In this document: positions 34,078 through 46,653 of the stretch, in pieces | Layout: each line of letters begins with the position of its first letter | Position numbering within the stretch: the stretch's first letter is position 1 | Assembly (NCBI GenBank): GCA_001632435.1 | Contig: KV423940.1 | Coordinates: 171,349-235,348 of the forward strand | Direction of reading: 5' to 3' | DNA from: Calocera cornea HHB12733 | Taxonomy: Eukaryota; Basidiomycota; Dacrymycetes; Dacrymycetales; Dacrymycetaceae | DNA length: 64,000 nucleotides | Notes under the pieces: generated by a model | Database searches by the model: none | Seen by the model: the letters and a program-made list of their open reading frames with translations, nothing else | Told to the model about the DNA's origin: nothing | Program-made: the position numbers and the translations under genes

Positions 34078-34259
34078 TCATTGCTCATTTCCGCTTCTTC
34101 TCCGCTTCGAAGCTGACGCCTGCTTTTACATTTCTTCGTCACGTCATATCCTGCATGTACCGATACCGCTGCATAAAACGTACCTGCAACCCCATATTCG
34201 ATAACCTGCTGCAATGTACACATGTTGATAAGCGCACCGAGCGACTCCACTTGATGGAG

Positions 34260-35974
34260 CTAGAACAGGAACTTCACATTCTGATAGAATTCCAGCATGG
34301 GATTCTCGCCGTTCTGCAGAGTTGTTGCCTCCACATTTGCGTATCGCGACAGGAACTCTTTGTGGGTGAATATGCTGCACAGCGGCGCACCAATTCTTGC
34401 GGCCTTCCCTTTCGGCGTTAGAGTAGGCCCAGAATCGCTTCTTCCTCGAGCAGAAAAGAAGTCTGAAGCAAGCCGCTGCTCGCTCCCACCGATGGGAGAG
34501 CTTCGGATGTCCAACGCTTGCGACCCTTGAGATTGGCCCATGATGAGTCCGTACATTTCGCTGAGGCGTTCGAAATTTGTAGGAAAGAAGATGTCGAAGT
34601 AGCCCGGTTGGAGTAGGTAGTTCTTGCAGGGTATCGTGGTTCCAAGGTATCGTGTCTGCACAACTGGTGCGTTGTAACCAGGTATGGTATCGGGTAGCGA
34701 CGAGAAGTCGGAAAGGAGGAGGCGGTGTTGGGGGAAGTTCTTGCGGAGCGTCTCCAAGAACAGCAGTAGATGCGTGGGGATGAATTCGGGTGGGGTAAGG
34801 TTGGGCGCGAATGGGAGTATCTGTCTGAAGCGTCGCCATGTCGTAGATGTCAGCCCACGAGACAGGGCTAGAGGTCTCTGATTGAGTGCCTTCCGATATG
34901 CAAGAAATCGCGTGATGAGAGGATCGGTTATTGGCTCATATAGTTCGGTATAAGTGCCGTCGCCGTCCACCGTAACGACGCACTGTGCAGGCTGCAAATC
35001 TTCTGTTCGGTATCGGATAATGTCATGCGGAAAGTTGTCCTACAGGAAACTAATTCTGTAACAGTAATATCACAGGTGTTCGATATACGTACGATGACTT
35101 CCGTAGCGATGAAGTAACAGGGCGACAGGTCAGGAGTATCCCAATGTAGTATGTCTTTATTCATGATTGAGACATTAGAGTGCTCCTTCTTGACCTGTTC
35201 AGCTTGCAGTTTCGCGAGTTGAGGAGAGATCTCGATGATCCGGTAGCTTGTCCGATCGTATATATCTGGATAGTCGTCCCGAAGAAAATCGAGAATGTTG
35301 CGAGCTAGGGTGCCATTGCCGGCACCAACTTCGTAGATAATGAAATCTTCGTAGGGAAAGTATTTGAGCATATAGTCTGCTGTCAGACACTGTGCAATGG
35401 CACTGCCGTACCAAGGCTTGTAGAAGGAGCATCAATAACCCATGCAAACGAGGGAGCGCAGACTGGCACCTACCTTGAACAGCTCGGTTGGGGTATGCCA
35501 TAGCTGTCGTCCGTGAGAGGGCCGAGGTCCAGCATCCTCAACAGCATAGGTTTGGGCAACTTTCTTGCTAAAGTCGTGGGAGCTCTTCAAGGATGGAAAG
35601 TCGAAGGGCTCCGTTGAAGACAAGATTGTTGCCTGTTTAGAGAAGTAGCCATAGTGTGGGTTGTATAGAGAGTCTGCGATGAAGTCCCGAGCAAGCATCT
35701 TCACCTCTCGAGGAGGATTTCTCTCATTCTTCAGTCGATCAGCAGTAACGCGAGGGTATTGCTGGTGATTTGGAGGAAGTTCGGCCGAAAATGTGTTCTC
35801 GTTCCAATTGTATTCGGAAGGTTTCGGAGCTCTTTTCGTGGCAAATTGTCTTGTCTGTAGACAGTGTTGGGGCTTGTTCAGCAGCACAGTACAAGCATAT
35901 CTCCATTGTTTAGCCTGGACAGACGTATAAGCGCTTGTCTGGCCGCAGCGGGCCAGGCGCGAATAGCCAGACAT
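34260..35974 (-). CDS. Mitochondrial NDUFAF7/MidA-like protein arginine methyltransferase
   Basis: SAM-dependent enzyme; in animals NDUFAF7 dimethylates an arginine of complex I subunit NDUFS2 during assembly. I chose ATG 35974: MSGYSRLARCGQTSAYTSVQ is a basic, Ser-rich mitochondrial presequence. An in-frame ATG at 36031 would add 19 residues. The family blocks follow: RDFIADSLYNPHYGYFSKQA, WHTPTELFK, YEVGAGNGTLARNILDFLRD (SAM-binding motif I), YRIIEISPQLAKLQ and FIATEVIDNFPHD. The C-terminal half includes HRLLLSDFSSLPD and a final QNVKFLF. At least four introns. Yeasts with no complex I lack this gene, so its presence fits an organism with proton-pumping complex I. Confidence 0.9.
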
Positions 35975-36166
35975 GAAAAAGCCAGTTGAACAAACGTGAA
36001 AGGTTTCTATCGACAGAGTCGTGCAAAACAAGTCCCTTAGTTAGTGGCGGTGCGGCTTGCCCCTCGGCTTCCGCGGACCGAGATCGCGATATCAGGGGCG
36101 TGCGTCCACAGATGTGACATTAATATTATGCTCTACTGCTACAAATGGTGCGTATCGAATGAAACA

Positions 36167-39100
36167 TTAAGTTATTCCTACTTCACTAGGGACCGGTGTC
36201 GGCGTAGTCGGTACAGGTGATCCGGGGATATTGGCAGCATTGGCAATGTTGCCGCCATCATCATCATCGCCGAAGATCTCTGCGAGTCTTGCCCTGTTAT
36301 TCCCTCCCTTCTTCACCATGAAGTCCTTCAATCCCGAACGTAGATCTGCATCTCTAGTAACTACGTCCTTCAGTTGAGCTTTGGGCAGCTGTAATAGAAC
36401 AGCATAGCTCGAAGGGGCGATCATCTTCGCGCATCGGAGGAAACCATCCCAAAGGGGTGGCTGTTCCCAGACCTTCTTGGGAATTAGACGAGAGAGAATA
36501 GTAGTCGAGACGAAGCCGGTTAGGGATTTGTATCGTTGCACGGTCATGATGACCTGATGGGTACTGTTAAGATTTCCACAACTATGGTACGAATGGGTGG
36601 ACTTACAGTACGCATGAAGAGAGTAGGCAGAGTTGGCTCGTCCACTAATTGCTGAATCACTGCCGCAAGGACGTCGGAACGATAAATTTCCGTCATGGAG
36701 AAGCAAAGTTGGATTGCTTCTATTGTCGGTTTCAAGCCAGCATCCTTGTCCATGTGATGTAGAAGTACCATGAGCTCGACTGGAGTGAGCAGCTCAGACT
36801 GTTTCACGCGCGGTTGGTTTGAAGATGCAGCAAAGGTTTGGGGTGGAGCGGTAACAATAGAGGAGAACACCGAACGAACGAGTGCCTTCTCCGTCGTCTG
36901 ACCGTTAAGTGTAGACACAATACGGGGCAAATAGCGTAAGATATCCGCCTGTCACAATGTTAATATTGCCTCCTGAAGGATATCACGATAGACTTCACCT
37001 TCTCCATCTCCGGTAGGATTGGCATGAGAAAGCGTACGTCCAGAGCCCGTTCAGCTACAATGGCTTTGATGAGGGCGACCAGAGGCGCGGTGGGTCTTCT
37101 GGTTTCCGTAAGAATGTTCAGTACCCTGAGAGCCAGTGTCTCGCTTCCCGGAGGGAACGTCCGTAGCAGGGTCAACAACTTCCCGTTAGACTGGCCGAGA
37201 CTCTTGACCAAGTTCGTAATGAGATCCTGAACTGCTTCCTGTACCGAATGATCCATGTACGGATAGTGTTCGAATATCCTGAAGCCTGTTCAGCAGATCA
37301 CAGGAGGACCAAGCGGCTGTGCTTACTCGTCCAGCATATCCTGTGATGTCAAACAAAGCACGAAGTATAACTCCAGGTACTGCTGAACCAGCATCTTGTC
37401 AAGGGGGGGCTCTGGATCCTCGGAGACGTAGCTTGTCGGATATTTCGCGTCATGATGCGCGATACCGTTGGGCTTCGGCTCAGTCGCTTCTGCCTTCGAC
37501 ACGGTTAAACCCTCGGCTTTTTCGTCAACATCGTCCATTGGTTGGTCGGCAGTGGCGGCCCCGTTCGCGGTTGCTTTCTTGGAGGACAGCCGTCGCAGCA
37601 TTTGTAATGCGAATGAACGGGCGAAGTATTCAAGCCTCTTGTTGTCCGTCACCCAACGCTTCGTAGTGATGATAGCGGCATTTCGTGTGACCTTGACTGG
37701 AAAGGGGTCAGAGCTGAGGTGAACAGAGAACGCGGCTACATACCAGGATGCGTTGTCAGGTCAAGGACGATCTCAAGAGCTTGTTTACGCAAGGGCTCTC
37801 TTGACATTGCAAGATCGCGCAGCACAGCAAATCCGATAGCCATCCTGGGAACTCATCGTCAACAAAGAGGAAATTGGATCTTGTCAAGTTACGAACCTCT
37901 TCTCGACCACGCATAGTTCCCGCATCATGTCGAACACGTAGGACGGCAGGATGGGTAAGTCCATGAGGAATCGGTTGAGAGATCGATCTTTGGAGTCCAC
38001 CGCTTTGATCAGCTCCTCGAGAATCAGTCTTAGCCACTTGTGGTAGTGACCCGTCTACAAAATAACTGAGAGGGGAAGCCGCTACAGGAAGTGAGGGCAT
38101 ACCTCCAGTGGTTCTCCTTGACGTTGTCGCTTATCGTTAACCCACTCTTCCGCCATCCATGTTGTAGCAACCTTAATACTACAGCATATGCAAGTAAGCA
38201 CCACTTCGGCATGAACAAGGTATTGTGTACCGATTAGGAAAGTCCCCCAGAACGAAATCATACAGTCGCTGCCGTATATCATCCGCTGTTGGTCGAAGGC
38301 GACCCGATGGACTGGGAGAGCCCTCTTCCGACTTCAGACTTCCAAGAATATCTCCAGCTGAAGCAGGGCCGCGCGTGACCATGCGTACTAGTGTAAGCAT
38401 CCATATCTCATGCGGAGGCAACCCGGTGACAGCTTTGATGCCATCGATGTCAGACTGCTCCGATGTTTGTGCCTCGAGGAGCTCCATCTCCTTTCCATTA
38501 TCCCAAACCCGGGCCAGCGCTGATTGGATAATTTTGGTGCGTGAGGTATCATCTACCGGCTGGGGCAGCGGTAGATCATAATTTGCTAATCTGAGGGATT
38601 GTATGATATCCATGTCTTCAGCCTCCTGCTGGGCACCCATGGCTGAGGTTGAAGGGAGATCCAACTGCGCAAGCTGGTTAACATTCCATATCACGGTCAT
38701 GTGAACGCGACGTACGCTGAGCTGTTCATTCAGCTTATCAGGTTCATATTCCATATCCTCGTCATCTTCCTCTTCCTCTTCCATGACAACATCATCGTTG
38801 TCCTCCATCCTCGACACTAAAGCTGATGCCATGGCTTCCTGTGTGGTCAGTCCACCTGCCGGTTGTGGTTGTGAGGTAGCGGCGGAAGTAGCGGCGGCGA
38901 AGCGCTGGCGGAAGTTCTAATGCTACTTGAGGAAGGTCCACATAAGTGGTGTATGGAACTTACTTGGATAGCGGAGACGAGCTCTTGATCAGACACCAAG
39001 GCGAGGTTTGCTATAACTAGGTCGACTACCATCGACGGCGGTAATACGCTGACATCAAAAGCGCTCATATCGGTGAGAGTTGCCATTCCTGCTGCTGCCG

Positions 39101-40457
39101 CTGGCTCCAGTTTGATTCGCTTCGCTGCATTCTCATCCTCCGATGGAGCACCTCTCTTCCTGTTTGCCTCAACTGCCAGTCGTTGTCGTTCTTCCTGGCG
39201 CATTGCCTCCTCACGAGCAGTCTGTTGCACTCGTTCTGCCTGTCTCTGCAGGATCTGCTGTACACGAGCCCCATGCGGAGAACCGTATGGAGTTCTGCGA
39301 GTGATGTTAAACTAGAACCCACGTCCAGATATGATTAGGCGTACCGCAGAAGATGCATCAGAAGAATACGAATCGACCTCTCCACACTCCGGATGGACGT
39401 CGCGGATTGACCTGCCAGGGCGCTAGGAGTCCATACCTCGAGCGTCTGCACGATCACGTCACCCAGAGGGGGTCGCAGTCGAATAAATGCATCAAAGCAG
39501 TTGACTATTGCGGAAACAATCTCCACCGTCCTGAGAGGGTATATTGTTAATTCAAGATCACGTGAGGATTAGAAAGTTCATTACTTTGATTGAAAGAGAA
39601 GTGTGATCATCTTCTGCAAAAGCTCGACGCCTTCGTTCTCCAGATGCGATGGCGAGATGAAAGGATGGCCAGTGGGGACCAGCGATAAGTTCGGGTCCGC
39701 AATGTTTTGCAACTGTCGAACGTGGTTAGCCTCGCTCTATAAACGGTCGAGTTTCAGATGTATTTACCCGTGGATCCGTAGGCCCCCTGCCCTGCACCAG
39801 AATTGCACGCTGCATGAACTTCAGAGCGCAGAGCTTGATCCCGAGCGGCGCGGTCGGCGAATCCAGCAGTTTGAGTATCCGATCTTTGGCAGCGAGCACG
39901 AGCTCCCACTGTTTCTGAGCGGCCATACCCGCGGGTTGGCATCTACACCACATTCAGGAACATGCTTGCGATAATATTTGCAAGTTAGACAACGCACACG
40001 GCACGGAATATAAGGGGGTATATTGATGAGAAGCATGATATTACCGTCTTCACGATGTAGACATGCGTTCCGTATAACATCCCGGCGAGATGGCTCACTA
40101 CCTCCATTGCCACTAAGTTCAGGGTTCCGGCATGAGTATTTACACGTGACCGTGGGTAGATACAAGTAGCGCACCTCCAGTTCGAGTACCGTAATCCAAC
40201 GTCTGACTACCCAACGCGTACAGGACCAAATCCAGCAACCACCTCTTCAACACCGAGTCCAAGCTCAACGCCGTCGTTGGCAGCAAGTTCGAGATCATGA
40301 TCGGTATAAGGCTTGGCTGTTTCTTCTCGAGCACCACTCTCAGCTCTGACAGGCGCTCCGCCTGCAAGGGCGAATCTGCCGGTGCTGAGAGCGCGCTACT
40401 GAGCAACTGAAGCGGGTCGGACGCATTCAGTGGGTCATCTTGCATGGGTTGAGTCAT
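36167..40457 (-). CDS. Symplekin/Pta1, mRNA 3'-end processing scaffold
   Basis: HEAT-repeat scaffold of the cleavage and polyadenylation factor; it bridges Ssu72 and the nuclease module. ATG 40457 gives MTQPMQDDPLNASDPLQLLS, followed by the N-terminal symplekin domain (ISNLLPTTALSLDSVLKRWL, LDLVLYALGSQTLDYG). The middle has an acidic and low-complexity stretch with a nuclear signal-like motif (ENAAKRIKLEP). The C-terminal domain includes VRRVHMTVIWN-type strands, KKVWEQPPLWDGFLRCAKMI and LPKAQLKDVVTRDADLRSGL, which is the family's closing signature. A disordered tail ends at 36167. About 12 introns. It shares a divergent promoter with the V-ATPase gene. Confidence 0.88.
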
Positions 40458-40784
40458 AGCGCGCTGCAACCGCGACTGCCTTGGCTCCACGCTTGCTACA
40501 ATGCTGCTGGTGTAATCTAATGTCCTTACTACACGGCGGTGTCGCGTCCGAGTAGCGTTCAAGAAGTCAATGGCATGAGAATGTGTGGTGGTGGTCGCGA
40601 AGCGTTCAGGCGACTTGCAAACGGGCATACAGGCGCCCCTAGGGACTTTGGATTGCTTCCGCACTCTCACAGCCACCCCATTCATCCTTGGGAACCGCCC
40701 TTCGCGCCACTGAGCCGTCCGTCCCTCTGCGCCGCACGTCATGGTGAGCACGTCCGTAACAATGTCGAGGACCAGTGGACTGAC
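40458..40784. promoter_or_regulatory. Divergent promoter region between symplekin and V-ATPase subunit G genes
   Basis: About 0.33 kb between start codons. No specific site recognised. An extra in-frame start for the symplekin side further up would lengthen its N-terminus, but the extension is basic, Cys/Arg-rich and unlike the family. Confidence 0.45.
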
Positions 40785-41257
40785 ATGGCTGCCCTGCAGT
40801 CTTCACAATCTCAGAGCATCCAGACGCTCCTTGATGCAGAGAAGGAAGCAGCGAAGGTCGTTCAGCAGGCGAGGCAATGTCAGTGCTGCGACCTCGGATT
40901 AACTGTCGGAGTGCTCAATTCTACCCTAGATCGCACGCAGCGCTTAAAGGACGCCCGCTCAGAGGCGGATAAGGAGATCGCCGACTACAGGAAGCAGAAG
41001 GATGAGGAGTTCAAGAGGTTCGAGGCTGAGGTTTGTGCTACTGCTTGCCCCTGACTGCGGTGATGCTTAAGGAGGTTCTGCAGCGCTCTGGGAGCACGCA
41101 GTCCGTGCAGACCAGCATTGATAAGGACACCGAGCTAAAGATCGCCGCTATCAACGAGGCATTTGAGAAGAACCGGGAGGCCGTTGTGAAGAAGCTGCTG
41201 GAACGGGTCGTCGAAGTCCACCCTGAGATGCACAGGAACATCACGAAGGTGACTTGA
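40785..41257 (+). CDS. VMA10: V-type H+-ATPase subunit G (Vma10)
   Basis: Peripheral stalk subunit of the vacuolar proton pump, paired with subunit E. ATG 40785 gives MAALQSSQSQSIQTLLDAEK, then EAAKVVQQARQ spliced to RTQRLKDARSEADKEIADYR and KQKDEEFKRFEAE. A further exon reads STQSVQTSIDKDTELKIAAI and the last helix ends at 41257. About 115 residues, all helical and rich in Lys/Glu/Gln, as expected for one strand of the EG stalk. The Q-S-x-G/S-I-Q-x-L-L-x-A-E-x-x-A motif of the family is intact. Two introns. Confidence 0.93.
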
Positions 41258-41517
41258 AGTACGCTGGGACTGCAGACTGTATTATAATCGAGCTGGCTGC
41301 GAGTGTTTGCATGGCAAACTAGATTATACATTTCAACTGATTATCCCGAACATCCCCAACGTCGTGCGCCGCCTCCATTCCCTTCCATCGCCACTTCGGG
41401 GCCAGAAACGGGTGCATAGTACAGTCATTACTGTACCTTTTAATCATGGCTACAAGGAAAAAATCAACCAGAGACCAATAATAAGAACAAAAGAAACGGA
41501 TCCAAAGTGTCTATGCT

Positions 41518-44463
41518 CTAGTCAAGAATGGAACCAGCCTTCCGTTCGGCGCGAGGCTCGTCTGCGAGCCAACCGAGGCCAACAGGGGCGCGCTTCGCAG
41601 GCTGAGAATGCTCGTCAGCAGGCGAGATGGACGTGAACCTGTCGGTCGCAGCCGTAGCAGCGGAAAGGGGGTCCAAGCCGCCACTTCCAGATAGACCATT
41701 CGTCCTCAGACGGAAGCCGTGGCTGGAGGGGTATTGGTGATGGTGCGAGATGGCGTTGGGTCCTGGTAGATACCCGTCCGGGTATGACATCGGCCCGTAC
41801 TGAGGCACCTGGGACACCTGGGAAAGATGCATGGCGGAGACTTCCTGCCTGTCGAATATCCGCGGAAGGGAAGGCAAAGGGCCGAGCGTCTGCTCACCAG
41901 GCCAGTGAGTTGTCGGCGTGGGCATCGAATCCATCGACATGGTGTTGTAGGGCGAGTGGGTCGATCGTTGCTGCGGGAAAGACCCGGGGTAGGAGTGAGG
42001 CTGCCCTGTCCCCATGGAGTATCCATAGTGGTTGGTGCCCAAATGGAGACTCGGCCTCGGGGTTGTGGAAGCTGAGAGTGGCTGCACCACAGGGGGCCAA
42101 GTGGGAGTTCCCTGACCATTGATGATCCGCGGGGCATGCACACGCGGTCCCATCCAGCCCTGGCGGAAAGCAGGGCTGCGGATATCGTCCATCTTGACGC
42201 CGTATTGGGCTTCGAATTCTTGGCACCATTCCTGGACCCGAGCGTCAGGCTCCATCCTTGCCCGGTCGTAGTGCTGGAAAAGCGCCATCAAGACCCAGGC
42301 CGCTAAGGGAACGCACGAAGCACATGAGCCCATCATGAGTCAGCAAGAGCTTATTACGAGACTCACTGGCAATGTTGGAGCGACCCTTTGGCTCAAGCCA
42401 GTCCAAAATGATCATCAGATTTGCGACGGCCTGCTTCGATCTCGTCATGGGCGGTTGATCAAATACCTGTAAGTCCCCGGAACTCGTCAGAAGCCGGAGC
42501 CAAAAACTGAGTGAAGCAAAAGAAGACGCACCTCATAGATCGCCAGCATGCTGCACTCTGACAGCGCATGCATGTATGCGAAGGCCCACCCGAACCCGCC
42601 AGCAACGTGGTACATATGGATGTGCATGCGCAAGTTGGCTTCGTTGAACCGGAGTCTCAGCGGCAATTTCATTTGCCAGTCCTGGGGCGTGCGTGATCAA
42701 CATTTGCCCGATTTCTTTGGGGCCTCGACTCACTGTTAAGCTTCGCTCGCATTCTTCCAGCTGCGTCGTAAGACGACGGCGCGCCTCGGGGTTCCCGAGC
42801 ATGCCAGCATCTGTGCGCACGTTGTCAGAACGGTGTGGAGAAAGGAAGCGGCGTCCCTTACTCTCGCTTTCGATGATGAGTGAGTAAATGCGGGTGTAAA
42901 TGGAGGTCACGCGAACGAGATACCCGAATGCTCCAGGCTCGGTTGCCGGTTGTCCGCTGGGCCGCAGAAACTCGGTCGGAGCTTCGGCATCCGCGAAGAT
43001 CTCGAATCGGCTGTCCTTCATCGGGAGGCGGCTGTGGGTAGGCTAAGCATGAGAACACCCTGACACCAGTTACGAAATCGACTTACACAGCGAATTCACC
43101 CTCCTTGAATGACAGCGGACGCTCGGTGAAGGTCGAGCAGAGTGATTCGACGAAATAGATTAGCCAGAATGTCCGCCTGTAGCTTTCGGAAGGCAGGGAT
43201 TTTGTCGGGTCCGTGCTTTCGCCCATCCCTCCAGGGGCGTCCAATCGGTGGGTCTCGAATCTCAGCAGGATGTCCAAAGCCATAGCTGGTATTGATCAGC
43301 GATAGCGCCTTTCGGGTTGGAACGGGTTTCTCACTCATGCATCGTCCATTCGCGCTGGAAGAACGCCTCATCGAGATTTCATGAACGTGCAAGAGGACCA
43401 GAGCTTGAGCCACTTCCAGAGTATAGTCTAGCTGAATGTTGCCTGTCCTGTCCAATAACACGCGCCTCGCCGCTTCAGCAAAGATCTCGCCTTGTTGCCA
43501 GGGGCGGTTCGGAGACATGATACGCAAAGCAGGGTGAGAGGAGAAAGGCGCCGCAAGCGCCATGACGGAGAGCAGGATGTAGTTTGGTAGCGAGCCGCTG
43601 GTCAACAGGCTCAAAAATGTTGGCTTGTGGATCATCAGGTTGAACGGAGTGCACTTGGTGAAGAAAACTGGGAAGCCCATCAGCATCAATGCGCTCTTGT
43701 TACGTGAAATATGTACTGTTCGTCAGCTCAAGCTTAATAGTTGGGTCGACAGGAACCTTGCTGTTTGGCACGACATCCTTCAGCGACTTGACGAGCTCTT
43801 CCACCTTGGCCCAGGGGTATTCCTCCTGGAGTGCCTGCGGGTTGTCTACCAGCACACTCGTCGGGAGGCCTCCCGACGGCCTAGAGTACACACTGCTTGC
43901 CGGAGGGCGGGCGCCATTCATCCCATACTGCGGGTACGGGGCCGTTCGGAGGGGCGTCTGAGGCTGGGTGGGCGGTGCCGGACGTGGGAAGAGCAGAGAG
44001 ACGAGATCCTCGGATCGCGCATGCGGAGCCGCCACTGTGCGGCCCAGGCTGTCGGTGTACACGCACGTCTTGGTCGCGAATTCGCTTTAGTCAGGGTCAG
44101 CAGGGATAGGAGGCTACGGGAGAAGCGCTGCATACCAGTTGGCGCACGGAGCTAGGGGTTGGCAGGTCAGTCAGGGTCCGGTGATTGGGAAAGGGAACGT
44201 ACAGCGGCCGTCACACCGGCGCTTGGACTTGTGGCATGCGTCGCACGCCTGGATAAGGCAAGGCAAGGTTAGCTACTGGGGTATTGGGGCAAGGGAGGGG
44301 AACATGCTTTGGAGAGCCGCTTGCGCTTGCGCACACCGCGCCGCTCTGAGACGTCCTCGTCGTCAGAGGTGTGCTTGTCGACTGTGTCGGAGCGGGGGCG
44401 GTTGCCAGGGAGCATGGAGGGGATGGAGGGGGAGTGGTTGTGGTTGTGGTTGAGGATGGCCAT
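41518..44463 (-). CDS. Zn2Cys6 transcription factor with fungal-specific regulatory domain
   Basis: Nuclear DNA-binding regulator. ATG 44463 gives MAILNHNHNHSPSIPSMLPG, an acidic stretch and a basic run RGVRKRKRLSKA. The zinc cluster CDACHKSKRRCDG joins over introns to SPCANCEFATKTC, giving C-x2-C-x6-C-x5-C-x2-C-x6-C. The first intron (44249-44307) appears to be a GC...AG intron. The linker YTDSLGRTVAAPHARSEDLV is shared by many basidiomycete factors. The middle-homology domain includes FTKCTPFNLMIHKPTFLSLL and YFVESLCSTFTERPLSFKEG. The C-terminal 250 residues are Pro/Ser/His-rich and disordered. Target genes cannot be predicted. Its upstream region is the longest apparently gene-free stretch in the window. 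Confidence 0.9.
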
Positions 44464-46653
44464 GGGAGGGGGGATGCCGGCGGTGGGCAGTAGGCGGAGG
44501 CTGGGAGGAGGGCGATGATTGAATTGGGCGTGTTACGGGTGACGGTTGGAGGGAGAGATGCGGGGGTGGGAAGCGAGAGAGGGTTGATGTGTTTAAGGGG
44601 GATGACGGGGGGGAGAGTGGAAGGGGGGAAGGGGAGGGAAGGGTGGTGTCCAGGGAAGGGGGGGGAAGGGTGAGGGGGGGCGAATCGTCGGGGCGATTGA
44701 AGAACAGACCGGAGACGAGTGGGTGAATGGTGCGCTGCTATCCAGGCGACTGCCAGGCCTGGGCGGAGGCAAGGACGTCACAAGGGACCTATTCCACTGC
44801 CGCCGGTTGCGACTGATCTCGATGAGCCCGGCTCCTATTCACTTTGGCCCACGCGGGCCTGAATCAACAGCGATCAACAACTGCACCGCCTGCTACTTAC
44901 TCCCCCGTACTACTTATTAGTTTCGTGCGATCAAGGACAGCGGCGGCGAGGGGGAGTGTGGTATAGGGAGAGAGCAGAGACGGCGTAGATAGTACTGAAT
45001 ACGGTAGATACCTGTTGATAGGGAAGCTCCTGGACAAGTGAATTGGGTTTAATCGCAAGACACGGGTGCGCTGCTGGAGAGACAGACGCACGCGCCCGCG
45101 CCGGTTCACGCAACAATCAGCAGAGGGGCGAAAGCTGCTATACGGGGCTGGCGAATCGCGGGAAGAACATTGGCTGGAGTCCCGCTGTCGTGTGGGGCTC
45201 TGCAGGGACGTAGAAAGCCCGGCAGCGCACGTCGTTCTTGGTGCTTCTCACTAAGCCTCCGCCTTCCGCTTCTGTTGGGAGCGGGGCTGCGAGCGAACGG
45301 ACGAGGCGGGGACACCGTACGAGCGGGGCAGAGGGCGCATCCGGCGGCGAGCCCGTGCGCAACCCTGTGTCGGGGGAAGGGGCACGACGATGCATACAAT
45401 CGCACTGCGGGCGTGTCATGGATGAGCCTCAATTCGATCCTTCCCCGCCTCACAACTTCCGCCGGCTTCTGTTCTTCGAACCTTCCTCGAACGTCGGGTT
45501 GACCGAGGCTGGACCGAGCGAACCTGCAGGCCGGGCAGCGCCGTTCCTGTTCCTGTCCTGAAGCTGTTTCTCCCCTGTTTAAGGGCAGTCCTCACTGCTC
45601 CTACTCTACCAATACCATGTAGTCCTAAAACCGGGCGGTCGTGTTCCATGCGTAGAGGTGCGTGTGGAGCACGGGTTGCATTGGGGTTTCAACCGCTGAG
45701 GCTTCAGGGTTGCCGTTCAAGCAGGTGGGAAAAGCGGGAGCAATGTCGGTGAGTGAATCGGACGCCGGCGGCACCTTGGCTGATTGCGCTTGTGGACGTG
45801 TGGCACGGCCCATCGCTCGGGTCGATACGGGTCCGCCATCTGCATCTGGACTGATCACACCTGCACAATTGCACAACAACTGAATCCCCCTTATCCCTCT
45901 TACGCCGCCCATACACTGGGTTAACTATAACCCCCCTTGCGCCGAGTGCACGCTGACAACTTCCAAGTCTTCCCGTCGGCAATACCCTGGCATAACGAAC
46001 CTATCCGACGGCCTGACTCCCCCTCCTCGCTGGTTGCCTCTCGACCGGACAGCGAGGCGGCCGGGAATCATGGAATAAGCAACTTCCATGCTCCCCGAAG
46101 CGGCGAGCGGAATTTCTATCCCTGCCAAGTCCGCGAATTCTACGCCTGCGGTCCGAAACTCAGAAGCACAGTAGCAAAACCCTGAGTCTTCTAGCGTCAG
46201 AGCAGCTGACGAACACGGGAACGATGGGCTGCGAAGCCGCGGGAAGACTGTGGAAGAGCCTTCCTGCAGGGAGGTCTATCACTATCGAGATCCATCTCCC
46301 GCCGGCCCCAGGTATCGGCACTACGTAGCTCCGCCGCCGGCGGGAGCGCGCAACAACAATGACACTGTAAGGACAAGGACAGGGACAGGAGTGGTGGTCG
46401 ACGTCACCGCTGTCGGAGTAGAGATTCGATGGATGAGATGGCAAGAGCAGAACACTCAGCAAGGCTTCCCAGAACGACTTTCACGCCCAGCCCAGGATAA
46501 ACCTTGCAAGCGGTCGAACGCATACTGGAATCAACGGCAGAACAGATTGATTTCCCAATACTAGAATACAGTTCCGGGAAACACAACTGCGCCGCGGCAT
46601 ACGCTCGGGGTACGAGAAGGACCACAAGGCCCGAAGCGGGTCCCGTCGAGAGC
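44464..46653. other. 2.2 kb stretch with no recognised gene (upstream of Zn2Cys6 factor)
   Basis: Many short frames are open on both strands, none with a domain I recognise. From 44540 to 44700 the plus strand is strongly G-rich (runs of 4-9 G), i.e. a C/T tract just upstream of the factor's ATG. The remainder (45.1-46.6 kb) is mixed GC-rich sequence. Likely content: a long 5' leader and promoter of the factor plus the 3' flank of RPP2; an unrecognised intron-rich gene cannot be excluded. Confidence 0.5.
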
